A DNA stretch of 64,000 bases from Salvia splendens (GCF_004379255.2 NC_056048.1:2914001-2978000), one strand, 5' to 3'. Positions 36,726 through 49,244 are shown, counted from the stretch's first letter. The notes: generated from the sequence alone by a model not told the origin. Made by a program: numbers and translations.

Positions 36726-39700
36726 ATGTATTCATTTCCTTTTCCTATATTTCCTCCTTTTTTCCTTCTCCATCTTAACCGTTGATTTACTATATCCTAT
36801 GGCCTAAATTAGTGGGTTTAATCATTTAAATAAATTAGTAAAAAAACCAAAAAGGGCTTAAATGGAAATCGAATTAACTGTTGGTTATGCAACTTCCTTA
36901 ATTTACTCATCTCAAGATCTTTACGTTTATTTTCCTTCTCCCAATTGATTTTTTGTTGCAGACACGGTTTACTCCATTCTTCACTCTTCAATTGATTTCT
37001 CCTCTCAAGATCTTCACAGTTTTTCTCCTTCTTCCAATTGATTTTTTCGCTGCAGACGTGAATTACTCCATTCTTCACTCTTCAATTGATTTTTTCGATC
37101 AGCCACTCTTTCCAATTATCGAATCTCCGTTCTCGTTTCCTCATTGGTACTATCGTTTGTTGCCGGAGGTGTAGAGATCGTTCTTCTCTCAAAAATGGAA
37201 GAATGTAATTAAGCGTCGTGTTCGTTTGTTTTTGTATCGATTGTGTTAATAACAATAAAGATCAGTCCGATTAGTCTGATTAATCGCTCGTTGTTTATGT
37301 ATCGGTTGTGTTTAAACATGTCCCGTGATGGAGGATCGCGTGTATGTGAGAATTATTAAGGGTGTAGATTTCGGCCCGGATATGGTTGTAGTTTAAAAGA
37401 TACGAATAATGAACCACATGTTAACTGGTAATGGATATTATTGACTATATAATGCTCAATATGTAAACCGCAATGCATACAAATAAGATGCGTCGTGTTT
37501 CGTTATTTGGCACACGATTATTGTTTATCCTAAGGGTTTAATTAGTTGATGGGCTTGGGTTTAGTAGCGACGTCTAAAAAAACGGATACATATAATGCAC
37601 GAAATGAGTATGCATAATGATAGCTTCTGTCTGTATAATGCATAAAACGTTGGAGGACGTAATGAAGGACCTCGAGTATGCCTCATTCATTAAGGTTTTT
37701 GATGTGTCATGTTTAGATGTTTGGAACACGTTGCTTGTTTACCCCAAGGGTTTAATAAGCATAGGGGCTAGGGTATAGTACTTACATATATAAAGCACGT
37801 ATTTTTGTAATTAAATTTTTTTACCAAATAAAGTTAATAAAAAGGTGCACTGTTACATATAATGCACCAAATGAGTATGCATAATGATATCTACTGTTTC
37901 TATAATGCATAAAACGTTGGAGGAATTAATGATGGACCACGAGTATGCCTCAGTCATTTAGGTTTTCGATGTGCCGTGTTTAGATGTTTGGAACACGTTA
38001 CTTGTTTACCCCAAGGTTTAATAAGCATAGGGGCTAGGGTATAATACTTACATATATAAATCACGTATTTTTGTAATTAAAATTTTTGGCCGAAAAAAGA
38101 TACGAAATATGTGCACGGTTACATATAATGCACCAACTGCAAGTGCATAATGAAATGTATTGTCTGTATAATGCATAAAACGTTGGAGGAATTAATGATG
38201 GACCGCGAGTATGCCTCATTCATTTAGGTTTTGATGTGCCGTGTATAGATATTTGGAACACGTTACTTGTTTACCCTAAGGGTTTAATAAGCATAGGGGC
38301 TAGGGTATAGTACTTACATATATAAATCATGTATTTTTGTAATTAAAATTTGTTACCGAATAAAGTTATGAAAAAAGGTGCACGGTTACATATAATGCAC
38401 CAACTGAAAGTGCATAATGGAATTTATTGTCTGTATAATGCATAATATGTTGGAGGAATTAATGATGGACCGCGAGTATGCCTCATGAATTTAGTGTTTT
38501 TGATTTGCCGTGTTTAGATGTTTGGAACACGTTACTTGTTTACCCCAAGGGTTTAATAAGCATAGGGGCTAGGGTATAGTACTTACATATATAAATCACG
38601 TATTTTTGTAATTAAAATAAGTACTATACCCTAGCCCCTATGCTTATTAAACCCTTGGGGTAAACAAGTAACGTGTTCCAAACATCTAAACACGGCACAT
38701 CGAAAACCTAAATGACTGAGGCATACTCGTGGTCCATCATTAATTCCTCCAACGTTTTATGCATTATACAGACAGTAGATATCATTATGCATACTCATTT
38801 GGTGCATTATATGTAACAGTGCACCTTTTTATTAACTTTATTTGGTAAAAAAATTTTATTACAAAAATACGTGCTTTATATATGTAAGTACTATACCCTA
38901 GCCCCTATGCTTATTAAACCCTTGGAGGAAACAAGTAACGTGTTCCAAACATCTAAACACGGCAAATCAAAAACACTAAATTCATAAGGCATACTCGCCG
39001 TCCATCATTAATTCCTCCAACGTATTATAGCAACTTCTTGTGTCTTGCACTAGGTCATGTTTTTGTTTTTGTTATTGGAACTTTATATCTGTCATAATGC
39101 AACGTTGCATTTTTATTTAAAGAAGTCAACTTTGTATCAGTTGTGTTCTGATGAATTATTTTGTTTGTTCCCAATTTTTTTTTCTAGGTCATAATGCAAC
39201 GTTTTAGTATAATAATGCACTAAAATGTCTCTTGCAGAATTGATATCCGATTTTAATATTCCATGGACCCCTGAATTCTGGCGAAACGATTAATTAAAAA
39301 ATTCACTTTGGAATAAATAATGCTTCCCGTTTATATGTCTTATTCAATACACAATTTTAAATAATGATAATTTCTTGGTAAATAATGCAACGTTTTAATT
39401 TAATAATGCACTAATTTATCTAATGTTGAATTTATACCCAATTGAAATAAACCATGCACCCCTGAATTATGTCGCAACGATAAAATCCACTTTAAATTTA
39501 CCATGCATACTTCTTATAATGCATAATTAACTGTAAATAATGACGATATAATTACACATAATGCTCAGACTTTGCATATACACAATTATTATCGTAACGA
39601 ACACTATATTGAAAATAATGACAGTCAATAAAGGAGTAATGCACAGATTGTAAAACACAATGCACAATCTTTAATGCTGAATACAGACAATTTACGCAGT

Positions 39701-41682
39701 CTCAAAATCATTAGCTAATATCCAAACGCACTTATTAAGTTGCGAAAAAGTACAATTTTAAATTGAAACATCTATCCGAATATCGGTTTACCCATTAACC
39801 AAGATCTCCCTATAGCCGAACCAAGACTCACTCCAAACCATAATTCTCGTCAACTGGAATAACATCGTCAACTGCATCATCAATGTCTGATCTTAGCCGC
39901 TTCTCTGATATGGAACAAACAAAGTAATACATCAAAACATTATCAATAAATCAGAATACATAATGCTGCTAGCTTTTTACAGATTAATGCATATATTATA
40001 TGAAATAATGCATAACACAACCTCATAATGCATTAAAAATTGCTCATAATGCATTGTCTAAACACAAAAATGCACATGTGTTACACATAAAATGTATTAA
40101 ACAATATAAATAATACCACTCATATAATGCACACAATACTACAAAAAAATGCCCTATTACAGATTCACAATGCAGTACCCACACAACATAATAAAAAACT
40201 TTCATACTAACTGGGCAGCTATTACAACACACCCAATACCCTTAGTAATGCATAATTTAGTAAACGTAATGCATAAATTATGTTCCATAATGCACAGTCT
40301 ACACTTAAAAATGCACATATGTACTCTTTCCTTAGTTTAGTCACTAAAACACACAACACCCTACATATTGCATAATTTACTGCACATAATGAATACCACT
40401 CATATAATGCACAATATACTCCAAAAAATGTAATATTACAGATTCTCAATGCAGTACCCATACAAATTAATAAACATATTTCATCCTGATTGAGTAAATA
40501 TTAGTACACACCCAATACGCTTAGTAATGCATAATTTAGTAAACATAATGCATAAATCACTTTCAATAATGCACAGTACAAACTAAGAAAATGCACATAT
40601 TTACTATTTACTGATTGTAGTCACTAAAACACACAACACCATACATATTACATACTTTTCTGCACATAATGACGGTTTCAGTATAGACATAATGCACTAA
40701 TCAAACCATATAATATATGAAAGTAAGCTTCAATGATTTACGTAAACAATATACGCAATACCCATACATTGCATCATATACTGCAGGTTATGTCAATAAA
40801 TTTCTACATAATGCATTACATATACAAAATAATGCAAGAATACTGACCAATAATGTAGGTTATGTCAATAAATTTCTACATAATGCATTACATATACAAA
40901 ATAATGCAAGAATACTGACCAATAATGTAGTACAACCAACGAATAATGCATCAGAACAAAGGAAACAATTATGTAACCTTCAGTCTGTGTTGGTTGACTC
41001 TTGGAGGGTCTGCATCTCTTCGTCATTGATGCTCTGTTACACCAACGAAATTAGTTAAATTCCTTCATCCAAATCGACAAAAACCATAGATATAACTCAA
41101 TAATAAACCAAATCGTCATTAATGGACATAATCGACATCACACTGAACACAATGTCCAGCGCTCATAATCAGAGACAATCGTAGACGATTACCTAGGTAA
41201 TTCCGATATTCTACAGCCTAGGCATACGCTCAGTTGAATGTTTTCCATTTACATACCTGCGAGATTTGTTGAATATTCGTCGAAACACGTCAACACCGGT
41301 CGATTTTGTGGCAGCTGTAACCACGGTGGAGTGTAATCGACCAAATCTGTGGCGGAGGCTGTGGAAATCGAATTGTGGCAGATGTAATTAGGGTTTTAGA
41401 GAGTGGAAGGAGTGGGGAGAGTCGAGGCGTCTGCTGGAGTAAAGAAGGAGAAAACTGAAGAGTTGGAAGATTGCAAATCGCGTGAAATTCGCGACTGCCA
41501 AAAAAAAGGCGGTTCCATTTTCTCAATTTTACTATATTACCCCCATAATGCACAACGAAAGGAGCTATAATGCAACGCGGAAATAATTAATAAGGATTAA
41601 CGTGGTCCGTTGATTGGAAGGATCTAACGGTTATTATTAAGAAGAGAAAAGGATCTTAGAGTGGAAAAGGTGAATAGTGCTC

Positions 41683-41685
<3 letters not shown>
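36723..41685. mobile_element. TA-flanked element 3 (ataatgca family)
   Basis: Starts gggatgtattcatttcctt and ends aaggtgaatagtgctcccc; the two ends are related but diverged. The word ataatgca or its close variants occurs dozens of times, mainly 37590-41000. A block of about 265 bp containing aggggctagggtatagtac occurs four times direct (words near 37768, 38036, 38301 and 38569) and twice inverted (38621, 38887). A 105-bp pair of repeats lies at about 36905-37110. Positions 40785-40850 and 40852-40930 are a tandem pair. Positions 41290-41560 look like gene leader text, unrecognised. No transposase ORF was found. Confidence 0.6.
37590..39010. repeat. 265-bp tandem repeats turning into an inverted arm
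   Basis: Three to four direct units run from about 37590 to 38608. At 38608-38620 the sequence folds back and two units follow in reverse. The repeat includes tggaacacgttacttgttta and ataatgcataaaacgttgga. The junction is abrupt, suggesting a rearrangement or a hairpin-forming intermediate. Confidence 0.8.

Positions 41686-41730
<45 letters not shown>
41686..41730. repeat. TA microsatellite tract 4
   Basis: About 22 TA units between elements 3 and 4. Confidence 0.9.
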
Positions 41731-41733
<3 letters not shown>

Positions 41734-43349
41734 GGAGCGTTATTCTCCTTTTCACATCTTATATCCTTTTTCCTTCTTAATATTACGCGTTAGATCTAAG
41801 GCATCAACGAATCAGATTGATTCTATAAAACTGGTTCCGTGTTGCATTATAGAATGTGGTTGTATGCATTACAGGGTTATTATTGACATTTGACGGAAAA
41901 GTAACTGCCACATTTTGGTATCTGCGAATAATGCACCACATGGTCATGAGTAATGCATATAATTGACTATATAATGCACAATATGTGAACTGCAATGCAT
42001 ACGAATAAGATGTACCATGTTATGATGTTTGGACACACGTTTCTTGTTTCCCCTAAGGGTTTAATAAGCTTAGGGGCTAGGGTATAGTACTTAGACACGT
42101 ATGTAATCTTCACATGGTAACGAGTAATGGATATAATTGACTATATAATGCACAATTTGTGAACTGCAATACATACGAACAAGATGTGTTGTGTTATGAT
42201 GTTTGACACACGTTTCTTGTTTCCCCTAAGGGTTTAATAAGCTTAGGGGCTAGGGTATAGTACGTACACATTAATAACAAATTATAAAACGATACGAATA
42301 ATTCATCAAATTGTCACGAGTAATGGATGTTATTAACTATATAATGCACAATATGTGAACTGCAATGCATACGAATAAGATGTACCATGTTATGATGTTT
42401 GACACACGTTTCTTGTTTCCCCTAAGGGTTTAATAAGCTTAGGGGCTAGGGTATAGTACGTAGACATTACTAACAAATTGTTGTTATTGGAATATACGTA
42501 TGTGCATTATTTGGTTTAGGTAGTGCATTATGTAGCTGTTAATTGTCATTATCTCAGTATATTATGCATTATTAGAGGTATTGTGTATATGGGTTAATCA
42601 ACGGATTGAAGATTACATACGTGCATTTAGTAATGTCTACGTACTATACCCTAGCCCCTAAGCTTATTAAACCCTTAGGGGAAACAAGAAACGTGTGTCA
42701 AACATCATAACATGGTACATCTTATTCGTATGCATTGCAGTTCACATATTGTGCATTATATAGTTAATAACATCCATTACTCGTGACAATTTGGTGAATT
42801 ATTCGTATCGTTTTATAATTTGTTATTAATGCGTACGTACTATACCCTAGCCCCTAAGCTTATTAAACCCTTAGGGGAAACAAGAAACGTGTGTCAAACA
42901 TCATAACACAACACATCTTGTTCGTATGCATTGCAGTTCACAAATTGTGCATTATATAGTCAATTATATCCATTACTCGTTACCATGTGAAGATTACATA
43001 CATGTCTACGTACTATACCCTAGCCCCTAAGCTTATTAAACCCTTAGGGAAACAAGAAACGTGTGTCAAACATCATAACACATCACATCTTGTTCGTATG
43101 CATTGCAGTTCACATATTGTGCATTATATAGGCAATTATATGCATTACTCGTGACCATGTGGTGCATTATTCGTAGCGGTTTCCAACCATTATTAGATTA
43201 CTATTGTACCCTCATAATGCACAAAATAGGACAAATAATGCAACACGGATTAATTACCAAATGTTGATCTTGACCGTCCATTTCTCTAATCTAATGGCTG
43301 ATATTAAGAAGGAAAAAGGAGGAAATATAGGAAAAGGAAATGAATACAT

Positions 43350-43352
<3 letters not shown>
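41731..43352. mobile_element. TA-flanked element 4 (ataatgca family, symmetric foldback)
   Basis: Starts gtgggagcgttattctcc and ends gaaatgaatacatcc. Three direct copies of a unit with aagcttaggggctagggtat (words near 42077, 42251 and 42447) face three inverted copies (42641, 42837, 43010) about a centre near 42550. The word ataatgca and its inverse recur throughout. The right end is nearly identical, inverted, to the left end of element 3, so elements 3 and 4 share a family. Non-coding. Confidence 0.68.

Positions 43353-43394
<42 letters not shown>
43353..43394. repeat. TA microsatellite tract 5
   Basis: About 21 TA units between elements 4 and 5. Confidence 0.9.
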
Positions 43395-43398
<4 letters not shown>

Positions 43399-45621
43399 CT
43401 TAATCTATCAAAAGAAGCCCTTAAGTATAGAAATACAGACCAATTATGGACCGTAAGATATGGAAATGAATGGCCACGATGTGGATTTGTCAACAATTTC
43501 TGTGGGTCATAATAGGATTGATCTATGTCATGAAAGGGCAATTTAGGTATAGAAAATATAAACAACCGCCCTTCCGTTAATTAAGACCAGATTAATTGGG
43601 ATCATTACTCCACACGTTTTCTAAGTTGATTCTTCGGTTCCCTCGCCATTCAATGCATCTCTCTCACCAAAATCTCAACCCCATCCCAACAAACCCTAGA
43701 ATCTACACGACAAAACACCCAAATCTCAACCCCATCACCAAAATCTCTACCCAATCGCCCAAACCATACAAATCTGTAAACATTAGTCGTCTCCTCCACT
43801 ATCTCAACCTCGTCTGCACCAAAAATCGAGTTTTCCATAAAAACTGATTCCTCTACCACAAAACCTTGGCAGAATTCAAAACTTGACGAAGAAGGATAAC
43901 AAAAAAGCTACTACAACCATGGTCAACACTAGAGCCTCTGGATCCGCACCTCGTGACGGAAAAGGTTAGTACGATGTTGTAACCCATGACTTAAAGTTGA
44001 CAAAATCAGGCCGATTTGTAATTTAAATCTGTTGTTCACGTAGTGTATGAGAGAACATCCGCGAAGACAAAGCTACAAAAGATCCCAAAGGCTCCGAGAG
44101 GTAATACAATTGAATCATGCAAAAACAATTATTAAAAAAATAGATATGCTTTTGGGTCATACTAAACAATTATATATGTCATATCAGAATATGAGTGTAT
44201 TAGGTCATATATGTAACAGTTTTGTGTCATGTTTACAAACTGTTATTGTTTCTATAGGTTGCATTCAATTTGGAATCACCTAAAATAAATGTATGGTCAT
44301 TGATTAGCATTGGAATAGTTTTATGGGTTATGTAGTAGCAATATATGAATTAGGCCATGTTTGTATCACTTCTATGTCATAAGTGAAATATATGAATTAG
44401 GTCATGTTTGTATCACTTTTATGTCATAAGTGACTGCAATGTTTATTTTCTCAGATGGAAGTCAACATGGGTGAGAGAAGGCCATTGGAATTGTGGACTA
44501 TCGACTAGATATAAGGGTGCGCTTAAGTATTTAAGAGCTAAAAAGTATTGTGTTGAAGTTGGCCGAAAATAATCACAGCTCCCTTTCCAATAAAACATCG
44601 ACATCCAAACATTATGCAATGGACAACAAGAAAATGATGATCGACGTTGAAAAGATGATAGCAAGCTACAGAGCTTCTGTAGTGGCCATGTCATAAATTT
44701 TGGATTTAAAGTATGTTTTATTGATATAATTATGTGTGTATTTAACATATGGGTTTTCAAATATTTTATTTCATCAATGGGTGATACTTTAAAATGGCTT
44801 TGGATTTTATTGTTTCTGCAAATTAGACTTTAATATGAATTATTTTTCTGACTCTATGACCAAGGTAAAAATATAATGGTTGTTTGATCTCTTCTGAAAA
44901 GTAAAAACAAAGTATAAGATGACTCTATGTCATACTTCGTACATGTTAGAGTCATTTTGAGCAAAAAAGATAAAAATAAAATCATTAATTTGTTGTGGGA
45001 ATTTTGTACAATAACCAGGCTAACTTGTGAGAAAAAATTGATTATGTAAATTAGCAGTTCATGTCATAATATATGCATGTACGAGTCATAATAAGCATAA
45101 TTAGGCAAAAAAACTAATAGTATATGAGAATTCATACATTGGGTCATAATAAAATGAATATTTGGGTCATAGCATCATATGCTTAATTTATGTCATAATA
45201 AATGAATATTAGGGTCATAGCATCGTATACTACACCACAATAACTACATCGACAGAGAATTTTTGCATATCTTCAAATGATAAGACTTAGCAGAACTACA
45301 GTAAATGGAATAGGGTATGAAAATTCGACGAAAGATTAAAGGAGAAGAAATTATGGGCTGATAACCTACGCTAAAGAGCAGTTAGTGGAGAGAAGTTAGT
45401 GGAGAGATGAAGGAGCACAATCATAGGAAATACTATAACTAACGACAATATGCAATTTACTTAATTAACCTTTTTAGATTATAAGTAATTAAAATAATAA
45501 TATCTTCCTAATAAATCTAGCCGTTAATTAATGTAATCTAAAGATTAGATTGTCTAATCCAATGGACAAAAACCCGTCTGCAATTCTTGGTTTAAGACCA
45601 TTTTTGTTTTGATCAAATACC
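43395..45621. mobile_element. TA-flanked element 5 (ggtcat family, with gene-like exons)
   Basis: Starts gggtcttaatctatcaaaag and ends ttttgatcaaatacc. Both ends carry the attgcagac / aaatacagaccaa block also found in element 2. The words ggtcat, gtcataa and tatgtcat recur densely at 44150-44430 and 45055-45230. A gene-like segment with leader and three small exons lies at 43600-44474 (listed separately). No transposase. Confidence 0.62.
43919..44474 (+). pseudogene. Possible captured gene fragment with three short exons
   Basis: ATG at 43919 opens a frame ending at a good donor (43964). Exon 44044-44100 lies between ag and gt borders, and exon 44455-44474 follows a ttttctcag acceptor. All join in frame but stop after about 40 residues. 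The C-rich leader at 43640-43860 looks like a plant 5' UTR. The product is not recognised. It could be a captured 5' end of a host gene or the decayed start of the element's own gene. Confidence 0.35.
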
Positions 45622-45648
45622 TATATATATATATATATATATATATAT
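45622..45648. repeat. TA microsatellite tract 6
   Basis: Right border of the element series. Confidence 0.9.
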
Positions 45649-46139
45649 CCAATGGTTACTGTTCTATGACATTGCACAAAATAAGACCTAAGTGGTTTCT
45701 CCCTCAATTTATTTTATTGACCAATGTGATTATGCCATTTGTTACAATGTCATTGGTCAATAAATGTTTTATTTAATATTCAAATATATTTTATATATTA
45801 AATGAAATATATATATAAATTATACCAAAATTCGTATTTTTTTATCCTCTACAAATAGAGATCATATTTGCTATAGTTCTATTCACAAAAAAAATCTCTA
45901 TTTTTCTCCACATATAATCTTTCTTCTATTTTACTATTTCTAATTTTTTAAATTTATTCACAATGGATGATGAGAATAACATGTTCTCTAATTCCAAAAT
46001 TTCAAACCTTCCTAAAATTATTTGTATTTTAATTGTTGCAATTTATGACTTTTGTTATTTGTTTTTGTTTTATTTTATCATTTTCTATAATATTTTATAA
46101 ATTTTTAAATAATATAATAATAAAAATAATAGTTATCGA
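45649..46139 (+). mobile_element. Helitron-like copy, second part
   Basis: Continues the homology interrupted at 33564. cattggtcaataaatg near 45751, ctacaaatagag near 45849 (a TATA position) and a short ATG frame at 45963 (atggatgatgagaataac) align in order and spacing with 46731, 46829 and about 46950 of the next copy. Non-coding apart from the short frame. Confidence 0.6.
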
Positions 46140-46468
46140 TCTATATATTTATAAAATCCAAATACAGCAAAATCCATTTTCCTGCCCACTTTTATAGAAT
46201 ATTGATAACTATCATTATTATAAAATGGTATCATCTTGTAATACAATACTAAGGCATTATTGATTTGATATATATAAAGGGTCAAATTAGTCAAATCTCA
46301 TTTAGTGGGCTCTCAAGCTTGACATGGTTAAAACTTGGAACCAATATTACCCAATGCATAACTGAAAATTCTTTTAATTGTTATCCTTTTAAATCTGATA
46401 AATAATGTTAATAGCATTCCAAGACTTACCAGATAAAATTCTAATTCAGAAACTATGGAGACTCTACA
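46140..46468 (+). mobile_element. Helitron-like 5' end, truncated
   Basis: tctatatatttataaaatcc preceded by A, with tttcctgcccacttttatag following, is a third copy of the family's 5' end. Its 3' limit is unclear. Confidence 0.45.
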
Positions 46469-47280
46469 TCTATACATATATAAAGTTGTGAGAATTTTTG
46501 TTTTCCCGCTCAGTTTCATGAATTTTTTTTGAGTATATTGTGTAAATCTTTTAGCATGTATTATAGAAATTTAATGTAAGATGCATGGCATGATAGGTTG
46601 TCATTGAATAAAACACCATTAATCCATTATACATTGGATAATACACATAAAAAAATGTGAAGGAGTGTTATTGATGTGATTAATAAGATGTTACTCCATA
46701 AACCAATGGTAAATAAATAAATCAAAATCTCATTGGTTGATAAATATTTTTTTTAAAATTTATATATCTTTTATCTATTTTATTAAATAATTATAGTAAC
46801 TATACCAAAATTCATAATTTTTCATCCTCTATAAATAGAGACCGCATTTGCTATATTTTTTTATCATAAGAAAATCATCTTTTCTCCTCATATAATCCTT
46901 CTTCTTTGGTATAATTTTTAATTTTGTAGTCTTCTTTGTAGTTCACTATGAATGATGATGAGAGTAATATATTCTCTAATTCTCAAAATTTCTATTACTA
47001 ATTTTCATCCTATGTTTTGAGCACCAATTATGTATTTTTAATTTCATATTTCAGTTATTGTAATATGTTGTTTATTTGTTTATTTTATAATTTTTAGTTT
47101 ATCATTTATTGTGCTTTTTAAATCAATTTTTATCATGCAATAATAAATATTTCATGTAATAATATTATTATAAAAATAATAAAAATAAATATGTAATGAT
47201 GTGGTTGGGTAGTCACTGAAAAATCATCAAAAAAAGTATAGTTGAGTTGGATGAATACTGAGCATATCTTAAAATATTAT
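46469..47280 (+). mobile_element. Helitron-like non-autonomous copy
   Basis: Starts tctatacatatataaag after A, then tttcccgctcagtttcatga. A promoter-like block follows: cattggttgataaa (46731), ctataaatagagacc (46829) and a short ATG frame near 46950. The 3' limit is set only by similarity with the minus-strand copy at 53115-53640, and a terminal hairpin with CTRR was not identified. No Rep/helicase. Confidence 0.5.
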
Positions 47281-49169
47281 AATTCATTCTTTGTTTGGGT
47301 TATCTTATACATATATGATGCAAAAAGTAAATTGTCCATTGTACAAAACAAAAGCTTGATTGAATGACAAAATCCATACGAATTTAAAAAAACTAATAAA
47401 TTAAAATACGAATTTCAAAAACTTTATTTTATTTAATAAAAATTAATACATTACAATGCAAATTAAAAAAACGCAAACTCAGCGACGGCGGTTACGAGCC
47501 CACACTTCTTCAATCATGTCGCTCATGAGCTGCGCATGATCCTGTTGGTTGCGCATTGAGGCTTGTCTAGATAGAACTCATTGAAGCCTAACGGTAACCC
47601 TCTATTGGGTGTCTCGGTCGACGTGCCAGAAGAGCTAGATGCACGGTCATCTTCATTCCAATCGGTGATGCTTCCGCCTTCATTCTCGACTATCATGTTG
47701 TGCATGATTATGCACGCATATATGACATCAGCGATAACTTCCTTATACCAGGAACGAGCCGGCCCTTTCACAATTGCCCACCGTGATTGGAGCACACCAA
47801 ATGCCCGCTCGACATCCTTCCGAGCCGACTCCTGCTTTGGCGCAAATAAAACCATCTTCTCACCAATTGGGCAGCTGATCGTCTTTAGGAAAACTGGCCA
47901 CCGTGGGTAGATTCCATCGGCCAAGTAGTACCCCATATGGTATTGGCGTCTGTTGGCAGTGAACTCGATGGCCGGGCCGTTGCCGTTACATTGCTCGGTG
48001 AAGAGGGTGGACGAGTTGAGGACGTTAATGTCGTTGTTCGACCCGGCTACGCCGAAGTAAGCATGCCAGATCCAGAGTCGATGGTCAGCGACGACTTCGA
48101 GGATCATCATTGGGTGGCTGCCCTTGTATCCACTTGTGAATTGGCCTCTCCACACCGTCGGACAATTCTTCCACTGCCAGTGCATACAGTCGATGCTCCC
48201 GAGCATCCCAGGAAACCCGTGCGCCGTCTCGTGCATCTGCATCAGACCCTGGCAATCAGTGGCAGTCGGCTTGCGCAAATATGTGTCGCCATAGGCCTCT
48301 ACTATCCCTCGACAAAAGCGCTTCAGACACTCGCGGCCTGTAGAATCCCCGCAATGGAGGTACTCGTCAAAAAGGTCCGCCGTGGTGCCGTATGCCAACT
48401 GACGAATAACAGTCGTGCACTTTTGCAATGGTGTAAGGCCGAGTTTGCCGATGCCGTCCTCCTGAAACGTGAAGTATTCATCACGTAAAGACAATGTCCA
48501 AACAATGCTGAGAAAAAGGTACCGCGACATTCTAAACCGGCGGCAGAAAACAGTCGGGCCCCATCGTGGTTGATCGGCAAAATAGTCTTCAACCAGACGT
48601 CTGTGAGCTTCCGGGTGGTCGCGTCGGACATACGTCCTATGTCGAATAGGCCTATGGACTTGCTCAGCCGCCGCTGCCTCCTCCTCGCGCTGCATTGCCG
48701 CATAGCATGCCGCCATGGCCTCTTCAACGACTGCATCTAATGCTTCTGACGTCGAACTATCGGACTCAGACGAACTAGAACTATTGGTGTCGTCGCCGAG
48801 ATTCATTTTGGTTGGATGTTGAGAGAGAATATGTAAAGAGATAGTCGATATGTTCGTATGTACAAATGAATGAGAAACGAGATTTAAATAGAAAATAAAA
48901 AACGCGTGCCATCGTCCGCGTAGCCCACAGTGGGGTGGCCGATGGCGCGGCCGATGGCCTATCGTCCGCGGCCATCGTCCGCGTAGGCCGCAATGGGGAG
49001 GACGATGGCGCGGACGATGGACATCGTGCGCGCTATACTCCGCGCTCTTAGTATAGGGCGCGACGATCGTCCGCGGCCTATGTCACGCACCCACAATGGG
49101 GCGGACAATGGCGGGCGCGGACGATGCGTGCCATCGGGCGTGCCATCGTCCACCTCATTGCGGATGGCC
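47281..49169 (-). mobile_element. PIF/Harbinger transposon with intact transposase ORF
   Basis: The right end cattgcggatggcc followed by tta (49170-49172) fits the Harbinger terminus. I could not find the matching left terminus, so the left limit is approximate and the element may be truncated there. It holds the transposase ORF 47523-48806. A GC-rich block at 48905-49150 repeats gccatcgtccgcg. The same word fills the matching place in the Myb-like copy at 55170-55350, so both belong to one family. Confidence 0.75.
47523..48806 (-). CDS. PIF/Harbinger transposase (DDE nuclease), intact
   Basis: The single open frame encodes 427 residues, near full length for a plant PIF/Harbinger transposase. 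The N-terminus is acidic and Ser/Ala-rich. A helix-turn-helix-like region follows around FRMSRYLFLSIV (91-102). The catalytic triad is visible: Asp206 in GSIDCMHW, Asp259 in GSNNDINVLNS and Glu333 in KDVERAFGVLQSRW. A HAYFGVAG block and IIMHNMIVE near the C-terminus are family hallmarks. No stop or frameshift is seen, unlike the copy at 27536-28801. The enzyme would cut and paste Harbinger DNA at TTA/TAA targets in the nucleus, needing a Myb-like partner, which this element lacks. A TATA-like site lies near 48890. Confidence 0.92.
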   Translation of the reverse strand: MNLGDDTNSSSSSESDSSTSEALDAVVEEAMAACYAAMQREEEAAAAEQVHRPIRHRTYVRRDHPEAHRRLVEDYFADQPRWGPTVFCRRFRMSRYLFLSIVWTLSLRDEYFTFQEDGIGKLGLTPLQKCTTVIRQLAYGTTADLFDEYLHCGDSTGRECLKRFCRGIVEAYGDTYLRKPTATDCQGLMQMHETAHGFPGMLGSIDCMHWQWKNCPTVWRGQFTSGYKGSHPMMILEVVADHRLWIWHAYFGVAGSNNDINVLNSSTLFTEQCNGNGPAIEFTANRRQYHMGYYLADGIYPRWPVFLKTISCPIGEKMVLFAPKQESARKDVERAFGVLQSRWAIVKGPARSWYKEVIADVIYACIIMHNMIVENEGGSITDWNEDDRASSSSGTSTETPNRGLPLGFNEFYLDKPQCATNRIMRSS

Positions 49170-49244
49170 TTATATGTATGGAACCGCGCATATCACGGGT
49201 GGAAAACTAGTTTAATTAAAAAATAAGAGACCAGTGTAGAATAG

